A stretch of DNA of 64,000 bases, from the NCBI GenBank assembly GCA_030704615.1, contig CM060731.1:78534756-78598755 (forward strand). The letters run 5' to 3'. The notes below the pieces were generated by a model. It made no database searches and was not told where the DNA came from. It worked only from the letters and a program-made list of their open reading frames with translations. The position numbers and the translations under genes are program-made. The DNA is from Takakia lepidozioides. Lineage: Eukaryota > Streptophyta > Takakiopsida > Takakiales > Takakiaceae. Shown here in pieces: positions 56,001-64,000 of this stretch. The stretch's first letter is position 1. Each line of letters begins with the position of its first letter.

Positions 56001-59000
56001 CAATTTCCACCACATTGTACCCATCAACCATAGCTCCCTCATTTCCAGATGGATATAGGATAATGAAACTTCAGAACCCACTCATAAAAAGGAACATAAC
56101 CATCGTTAGCAATTTCCACCACATTGTACCCATCCGCAATTGTGTTGCCTACAAACACACTGTCATACATATGCAATCTTTCTGGAGGAAAAATATCATG
56201 GACCAAGCCTCAAGCACAAGCATAAATCCCTCACATGCCATACAAAAAACAATAAATGCATGTAACCTGAATATCATGATTTTGTTTGTGAAGCAACTCT
56301 CGATTTGCACGTGTTAATGTAAATGTCTTCTCCACATTTTGCAATGGATTTGAGCTGCACCCCACCAGTCATCTCAACATTTCCTGACCTATTTGCAAAA
56401 CTTAAATACTCTCAAAAAGGCCAATATCAACAACTCCTACATCCCTCTACTAAATAAGCACTCTATAAACAAGCTAACATAATACACATAAGCTCCATAT
56501 TTGTCTTTCCTTTCAAATAAACAAGTTCATCATCACCATACAATCCACTTCGTTTGCACTCAAGATGTTGCCACGAAAGACATCATATTATAAGTGTAAG
56601 ATAAAAACAAACCCCTCTGCCGTGGAAAGAGATATGTTCAGCTTCACTGGAAGCAAAGGGTGTGAAAGCGCCACAGAAAATCTGTTGGAAATGCATAGGC
56701 ACACATTACTACATAGTTTGATATTGCCTTGAACTAGCAAACTCACTCTTTTTTCAGTTTTAGCACAACTACTGACTATAAACTTTGGGATACATGACAA
56801 AATACACACATAGGTTCCCTGTGGGTGGCAGATGGATGAAACACATAAGAGACCTTAAGCACAATTAAGACAGAGACCTTTTCATACAGATAAACATCAC
56901 ACACTTACAATTCTAGTTACAGACCTTCATACTAAGCAACTTTAAAAGCTACAAAATTGTCAGGAGCCAATTATTAAGATAGAGTAATATGGATGCCCAC
57001 GAGTGAAGCGGCAAAACTCACAAAACAACCAAGAAGGAATCCACATTTCAACAAAACTATAAACTTATGGGAATACATATAACAAACACCTAGATTCCCT
57101 ACTAGTGGTAGATGGATTACAAAAATAAGAGCCCTCCAGCACAATGTCCGATAGAGACCTTTCATATATGCTGCATACTAACAACTCTCTGTAGAAACCT
57201 TTCATCTTCAAAAGCTACAAAACCATGAGAGGAACCAAATATTGAGGTAGAGTCATACGGATCGCCACGAGCAATGCGGCAAAGCTCGCAATAGAAATGA
57301 GGAGGAACCTCTGCTTTAGTGGCCTCAGAGGACTTCTCTGGAATCACCACACAGTCCCTGTGTTGGCGCACTCTACATTTGCTATCATCACACTGCTACA
57401 TTCAAAATTCACACGTCAGATTCTACAAATACAATTCCCAGGTGAAGAAAGTAAATAGATTTCCTCTAGAACCGCCACCCCTGACCTGAGTTTATGTGTT
57501 GCAACACACCACGTTTGCTATCATCTCAGTACCACATAATGTCGAAGCTAGGGCTCATTCGGAACTCTTTTAACTTCTAAGAATACATCACTATAGGTGA
57601 AGAAATAGATGGATTCTCTTTTCCATTCACATCTGGAATGGGCATCTTCTATGTTACCTACTCTTATTGTGCAATATTTATGTGTTGTAATTCTGCGTGT
57701 GCATCATAACCGAGTCTAGCAGCTATTGTCAGAAATTTTCTATCCTACACACCATCAACTTCCTTTGGATTGTCTTGAAATGTGAAGTGCAGATAGACCT
57801 TTTGAAGTAAACTTAATGGCCAAATGCAATCCCTTCTGATCCTACAGGGTGTTTGTGGAAGCAAGAACTAGCAAAACAGCAACCTCCTAGAAATGTTCTA
57901 GTGAAATCCTCCAAAACATACAATAAATAAAGTTAAAAAAATTAGAGATAAAAATTGAATAACCTGAATCATGGTTTCCCTCCCCACAGAGTTGCCACAC
58001 GGGCACCGGGTCTTTGCTTCATCCTTGCCAATAATCTCTTCATGTTCATCTGAGTGAGCAACGCTGCCAGACCTAGCTGTGGCATTATTATTCTTCTCCC
58101 CCGATGACAAATCAGGCGCAGCCAAACCCCGTAACTTCCTGGCATCACCATGGTGACCCTTAATCTTCTTAAAGACCATCCACATCTACAACTGGAAAGA
58201 AGTCTACATATCAATCAGAACCTCTGCTACCGTGTATATATATACCATTTAACATCTCTCTTACATCTTGCTCACATTAGAAACGAATAAGCAGATTGCC
58301 TAAACTCCCATCACACAAACCTCTAACTCTTATTTATTGTAAGCCCACATGTCTAGGCCATGTAGATGATGTTTGTAGCCTAGGTTGTTCTTCCTGGAAC
58401 CCTAAACGTCCATTATGCTCTTGAGTGTGGACCACTCATAGCGAAGTAGTTTAAAAAAACTATCCCAGTACTAAGCCACACATGGTTGTTAACTGAGTGG
58501 GAGATGCAAAATACAAAACAAACCAGAGATTCAAAGTAAATTTACCTGTAGATATCATCAATGACATTTACTGCATCATCCCTACTGACCACATTCTTAT
58601 GATGTGGCAATTTCAACCCTGTACCCATCCAAAACATACAAAGATATAAGCAACTATCTTCCATGATTTTTGGTATTCTCTCTAGATTATAATTTGTATT
58701 GCTGTCATAACACTTGTAACATGAAGAGCCCTCGCATGGATGTTGAGTTAAAAATAGATTAGCACACTTCTCATCAAGAACTAATCCACTCACTCTATTG
58801 ACATATTCTAAGGTAAAAAATGAGAAGGATACCTTTGTGACTTGGTGGTGGTCTTTCTGCAGCCCCTATCACTCCCATGATCTTTTCCATAAGAACCTGC
58901 TTATACACAATCACCATATCTATGTGATTAGCTTCTCTTGACCCCCACATGCCACGGAAACACAGGAATAGTGTGATGCATAATCCAAACACAAATAAAC

Positions 59001-60452
59001 AAACCACACCACTCAAATCTCTTGACCCCATATGCCATAAAAACACAGAAATAGTATGCTGAGTAATACAAATACACAACCAAATCAAAAGTACATGCTG
59101 ATGCTCAAACCTACCATCCCAACCCACTTTCTTCCATGTACACCTGTCTCCCTCCTTACAACTCTCAAAATTAACAGTCTTTCCTCACATTCAGGCAAAT
59201 CTCCAAAAACAGGAAACAGAGATGAGGAAAAGCTTCTGGAATATTTTTAGATTCCAGTCAATGGTGGGAAAATCTAGAGAAGCAGACAACAAGATGCATA
59301 ACAGAGCTTTCTTCGAAATTGTCATCTTCTCTCTCTCCCCAACATATTTTTAAGGTCTTGGGAGCAATTCAGCATAGAATTTAGTGTGGTAAGTATGGTT
59401 GGGGTGTTTGCTAGAAAAATTCAGGCTGTCCTTGTCAGTTACTAGCAGCAAAGGGAGGATATATGCATTAAAGCACGGATCAATGAAGGAGCAGGGATGG
59501 TAGTGTGGGTCCAATCAGCCCAAGCCGAATTTCAAGGACAAGACTATGGATCACCCTGCTTCTGTATTATGCGAACTGTCATTGACAGCAAACTTCATTG
59601 TCAGTCCAAAAAACACCTACCAAGCATGCGAGAGTTCTCATCTCAATCACACCTCTAATAGAGATAGAGTCTAAAGCTCATCTTGCAAATGTTTCTTCCA
59701 TGTCTGCCATGAAAATCCTCTTATAACCTAACCCTTGTATGACTAACTAATTAGTATATTTCTGAGAACAATGTTCTTGCCCTAACCCTTGCACAAGTGA
59801 TGATTTAGGTTTCCAATATAGGACTTCTGAATCCATACCCTTGCACTAGTCATGATAACATCTAAGCCCTGAAATCGACAGAAGGGCTTCCATTTCTAAC
59901 TAGAACTTCTTTCCAAAAGGACCCATTTCCTCACGATCAATTTGGAACCACATTATATACTTTTGACAGAAAGGCTCCAATTTCATGCTAGAGCTTTTTT
60001 CAAAACAACTCAGTTCTGCTTGAACGCTTCCTTCATCGGCAATACCCAAAAGTTTCACAAGAGCTGTTTTGCAGAGACTAAGCCGTGCACCTGTTTCTTG
60101 CCCTGTTTGGGAAGACCAAGCCGAGTAAGTACATCTTTCAACTCCTTGATCCGAAAGGAATCCAATTGCTTCTGCGTATTAGCAGGGTACGTTGCAGTGT
60201 CAGTACCAATATACATAAAGATCATCATGATGGACTTAACTCCATGTGAGAATGGCTTAGAAACATCCTAAGAGAGTGTAATAGCTGAAAGGAGAGTGTC
60301 ACGATCTCATAACTTATGTGACTAACTTAGTTGTTGCCCCACTCAAAAGAGTAACTTCTCATGAAAATCAAACCACTCAAATGTGTGCATGGGGGGTGGG
60401 TGAGTGAGTGAAAGAGAACCTTGCAGCGTGCAGTGAGATCAGCCAGTGCCAT
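47043..60452 (-). CDS. SIZ1: SIZ1-type E3 SUMO-protein ligase (SAP, PHD, PINIT, SP-RING)
   Basis: Nuclear ligase that moves SUMO from the E2 SCE1 to chromatin and stress-response targets. Exons in transcript order: 60452-60420, 60171-60091, 58896-58833, 58618-58546, 58185-57964, 57392-57259, 56681-56613, 56354-56267, 54152-54077, 52943-52870, 52398-52291, 51463-51293, 50525-50421, 49874-49794, 49563-48388, 48104-47909, 47215-47043. Total is about 975 residues. [30 protein letters not shown] through CDDSKC and [23 protein letters not shown] to [13 protein letters not shown] and [32 protein letters not shown] and CPICLKNY. The C-terminal part has SUMO-interaction-like [13 protein letters not shown], then [19 protein letters not shown], and ends DESDSD. 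Phases agree everywhere except between exons 4 and 5, where a microexon of length 3n+1 or another splice site is missing. The PHD has Arg where plant homologues have Trp. Confidence 0.93.
49683..49770 (-). pseudogene. decayed duplicate of the SP-RING exon in a SIZ1 intron
   Basis: The SP-RING exon 49874-49794 and its donor are repeated just downstream in the intron before the exon at 49563. The copy keeps CCAATTT and AACTAC...CATTGAA...GCTTATT and the GTAAGC donor. It has lost the acceptor AG and the second Cys of CPIC (now Phe). Confidence 0.65.
59371..59545 (+). repeat. fragment related to the CACTA internal repeat, in SIZ1 intron 2
   Basis: Its reverse complement matches 37920-38035 (TAGCAAACACCCCAACCATACT, ATCCCTGCTCCTTCA, GGACCCACAC) and partly 36660-36800. 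In translation the EGAG..VWV core is shared. It therefore derives from the same family. Confidence 0.65.
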
Positions 60453-61650
60453 TGTAGACATCCTTAGCACTTCACACTAATCTATAATTGGCTTGCTCCT
60501 TCATCAGGCGGCCTCAATCCAAAGGTTTGTTTTCCCTACAGTAATTGTCCCATGGATAATTATGGAAGATGTATCCTGCCTATGCATCTCTCCACCACCC
60601 ATTGCATTTCTGGTGAAGGGTGTGGAGAGAGGCTTCTCTATTAGCGGTCCAAGACGTCCTCTACCCACATGTCCATCTTACTAAACGATGAGTAACGAAC
60701 AGACAAACATACAACACAAAGGACTTCACTGTACATGATAGATTTACACTTTACCAACTAGAAAATAGGGTTACGGGGATAAAAGAAAGGGACGTTCTTC
60801 CACAAACTATAATCAGAAGAAAAAAATGCCCGTTAAGCACAATACCGCAAAACAATGTCACGGAAGTGAAAGGAAGAGAAGGAGACAAATGCAATTTAGT
60901 AAAGGATTGAAAATGTGGGCACAAAGAGAATACAACGAGATAGATGACGAGTGAGGACTACTGAATGACTGTAGAAACTGAAACTGTCATACGTGGGCAT
61001 ACACATGAAGAACCCATCGCGTGAGCTGACTGGAGTAATACCTAACAATCGGAGTCAATTCTGACAATTCGAAGGAAGAAAAAAGAGAAAGACAGACCGA
61101 GGATGGACACCAACTCCACGCTCAGGGTGTGCCAAGAGATGACACCAAAACCTAAATTCCTTCCAATTCTGCAGCACTTACGTAAGACAAAATCCTGAGT
61201 GAGAATTCGACAGGAAAGGTAGGCGAATACAAGAACATACGGAACCGGCAGCAAACCGAGGGTTTCCAAACACCCCCGCCAGGAGGACTCACGAGAGCTA
61301 GAAAACACAAACGCACCCCCGCATAGAATCGTTCGAAAAAAAACTTGGAACAAAATTCAACAGAAAGAATGCCACAAATCCACAAGCAAGCAAATCAGCC
61401 CGCGCTCCCTTAAATCGTCTGGGCTATGGGAAGAAAATCCTCGGCTGGAGCTACACAGTGAGCCCTGGGCAGAGCAGGAAGGACGAGGGACGACGAACGA
61501 AGAAACCGAGCCGGTCACCTCCTCCCTAACGCGGCCCGCCTCCCGCCATTCTCTGGGGCTACCGGCTGGCCTACCGGCAATGCACTTTCGCGTGCCGAGA
61601 CGCAACATCCACGAGACTCCGAACCTCATCCATCTCATGGATGAAAAGTA
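60453..61650 (-). promoter_or_regulatory. probable SIZ1 leader and promoter region
   Basis: The sequence upstream of the SIZ1 start codon becomes GC-rich at 61380-61640, as first untranslated exons and promoters of housekeeping genes often are. AG/GT sites would allow a leader intron. No TATA box or transcription start can be fixed by eye. The minus-strand frames here (61042-61701) have no recognisable domains. Confidence 0.4.
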
Positions 61651-64000
61651 CACCCTTTTGCGGTCACTAAAAAAAGCAAAAAGCAAAACAAAATCTTCCA
61701 ATATATTTTAAAGAAAATAAAATTTTATTTTTGTATTTTCTTTGTTGGGAAAGGGGACAAATATTTAATGGGATAAAATAATTACTTGTGTAGCAATGGT
61801 ATTGCCAAAAACTTATCACCAAATATTCCAAAAAATTGAATAAACATGTTTTTCTTTGTCCTTTACAATTGTATAGCATAGTGCGTGCACCTTGGTCGTC
61901 CATATCTATCATCCATTGAATCCATCCATCTGGAATTCTGCGGGACAATGTTATGAGGTATAATGGGTATTATCCATCCATGGTTGCAATAACTGAAGTT
62001 CTATTCTATTTTTTAATTTAAAAAGAAACGACTGAAAATTTAGGCAAAAAGTGCAGTGAAATTGCACAATTATTTGAGTTCTGACGTTCTAGTTGTCAGA
62101 TACAAATTAAGGGAAGGACAAAAACGAACAACTACAATGGATGAAAGCTGTCATATGTAATCCTTGTGGATGTAGCATCCATCTTGTGATCACTCCGTGC
62201 AATATGGATATACCAGGTATATCCCGTATCTTTTCTCCATCTTTCTGGAACATTCTTATCATTTACATATTCCAGACATATTCTAGATATTTCTACCATA
62301 TCAATCAGATGTTCTAGGGATATTTGATGCAAAATAGGAATGCTTTTATTGGGTGCTCATGTGAAATGATTTTCTATTAGGAAGGTCTCGAGGAGAGAGG
62401 TATGGAAAGGTCAATAGTCAACGACCAAACTAGTTCGGTAGCTTAGTTGGATAGAGCACTGAGTGCCACCCAAGATGATTCTGGGGTCAAATCTTGCTAC
62501 CTTGACTGGTGTACTCCATCTCCTACCATAGAAATCTGCAAGAAAATCCCGCCGCAATAAATAAAGGCTATAATATCAAACTTCGGTCCAAAAACAATTA
62601 GTTCCTGCATATAAGGTGCCAAAGAAAGCACTTAACATCCCACATTTGGTTTATCTTTCTTTTACCTTTCTTCTGTTTTCTTTTTGTGGAGAAAAGGGCC
62701 GCGGTGGGACTAATAGGAGGAATTAATTTTTGTTAGAGTTATGCCTGGCCTCATGCTCTGCCCTATTATTTCGCCCTGTTTGTAGCTAGCTATAAATTGT
62801 CCATTTTCTTAGGGCAGAAACAAAATTATGCTACAAAACTTCTGAAAAAAGAACTGGTTCCATGCCTAATTTCCAGGAATGGTTGCATTCACAGGCACTG
62901 CCGCCAAAAACTTTTGGGCCCAATCAGATTGTATTTCGGGCTGTTTCAGTTCAATGCCCGGGGTCACCAGAATGTGCCAGAAAATGTAATGTGTTATGGA
63001 GGTCGGAGTTCAACGTCTGGATAGGCTTCCGGAATGTGCCTGAGTTCAAAGGATCTGCCCAAGTCCTCAATGGTCTATTGCTTTGACGCTTTGAATTCAC
63101 CATACCTTGCCATGACAGATTTGCAGGCTACGTCCTGCAGCATGTCTTCTTTGATATTTTACGACTCCACGTCCATTGTCAACCAAAATCTGCCCTAGTC
63201 TTCAACCTACATTTGTTGGCAGCTTTCACAGCTATGAGCCTTTGGTACTGATAAATTTGCCAGTTCCATACTCTGGTGGGATTGGCCTAATTCTTGAGCT
63301 TGCCACTGTCACCCTGGTCCCTGATGGTAAGTTGAATCGACAATTTCATGCAGCCAAGCCTAAACGACATTTTGCAGTTTAGGGTATCCTTCAACTTTGT
63401 CATTTGACGCTTATACATAGGCCCAATTATGTTGTTAAAACTTAAATTTAATGCTTAAACTTGATATGTCCCCTTCTTTTCCAAATTTGAAGGAATATCA
63501 ATGGGGTGGTTATTCTTTCTTTTGACATATACCAGACACACTCACAAGGGGTAATTTCAAAATGTTATTTGAGTTGTTTGCGTTCTTAATATGCCTGCTT
63601 CTTTTTCAGATTTGAAGGGGTATAAAATCTCTAAAATTTCATCCAGGGCCCCTGTCCCCTGTTCATTAGGGGGGGAAAAAAAACACACTTGGGATGGTTA
63701 TTCTTTTGACATATACCACACAACTAAGGGGTATTTTCAAAATTAATAATGATTAAAAGGCCGAGGAAAAGCCCTTGATTGAACAAAGTCCAGAAGTACA
63801 AAACGAAGGGTAGTATAATGGGCCGAAGTATGGTACTGGCATAAGCATGATACATGAGAGCTCAAAGAATCAAATTGGAAGTAGAGAGGCTCTTTGGCCA
63901 ATATTACTTAATAAGGTTATTTCAGGCACAATAATAATCACAGACTCCAATAGAAAGCCAAAAAATGCTAAGGACTGGTACATAGAGGGCTGAAGCGGAG
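61651..64000. other. intergenic, repeats only
   Basis: No gene recognised. It holds a tRNA-like fragment at 62432-62510 and a pair of direct repeats (about 63505-63565 and 63697-63745, sharing TGGTTATTCTTT and TTTTGACATATACCA). Near 63873-63910 a segment with GGAAGTAGA and CTTTGGCCAATATTA resembles the inverted-repeat arms at 25795 and 27445. Confidence 0.45.
62432..62510 (+). ncRNA. tRNA-derived fragment (SINE-like)
   Basis: GGTAGCTTAGTTGGATAGAG is a good A box with D-arm. GGGGTCAAATCTTGCTACC resembles the B box and 3' stem and pairs in part with the start. The middle is longer and lacks a clear anticodon arm, so a tRNA pseudogene or SINE head is likelier than a functional tRNA. Confidence 0.45.

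Noticed and set aside
57969-58214. 81-codon minus-strand frame with many Arg and Met
   Set aside because: Shadow of SIZ1 exon 5; the other frame encodes the conserved CPCGNS start of the PHD finger.

Overview
This is nuclear DNA of a streptophyte (green plant lineage). Two intron-rich host genes have plant-specific architecture: a fused mRNA triphosphatase/guanylyltransferase whose N-terminus has the plant MDLN start, and a SIZ1-type SUMO E3 ligase with SAP, PHD, PINIT and SP-RING domains. The transposon load (Ty3/gypsy, CACTA, Mutator-like) and a gypsy element carrying a cytosine-5 DNA methyltransferase suggest a non-flowering streptophyte. From memory, retrotransposon-borne methyltransferases have been reported from charophyte algae and dinoflagellates, so a charophyte is plausible. 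I cannot name the species.

Layout. 1-1100: 5' flank and leader of the capping enzyme. 1101-8221 (+): capping enzyme, 17 coding exons, all phases consistent. 9571-10729 (-): an unrecognised gene. About 11.9-15.5 kb: GC-rich ACGT-box repeats and a degenerate Mutator-like transposase gene (-). About 15.5-21.4 kb: gypsy copy A (-), truncated at its 3' side, with a large minisatellite in its leader. About 21.8-29.3 kb: a 7.5 kb long inverted repeat with a 1.1 kb centre. About 31.3-43.3 kb: gypsy copy B (-), order gag, protease, DNA methyltransferase, RNase H remnant, integrase, PHD finger. It is interrupted by a 3529 bp CACTA element at 35620-39148. 43.3-47.0 kb: intergenic. 47043-60452 (-): SIZ1-like gene, 17 recognised coding exons. 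60.4-61.65 kb: its probable leader and promoter. The rest is intergenic, with tRNA-derived fragments and repeats.

The most interesting object is the gypsy family seen as copies A and B. Its B copy encodes a cytosine-5 methyltransferase (motifs I, II, IV, VI, VIII and a motif X-like end) and, after the integrase, a complete C4HC3 PHD finger. One mobile element thus carried both a DNA-methylation writer and a putative histone reader. Both copies are dead: they have nonsense codons, reverse transcriptase is missing, and B has internal deletions and the CACTA insertion. They document the family rather than an active element. Copy A supplies the empty site that proves the CACTA insertion and its 3 bp target duplication.
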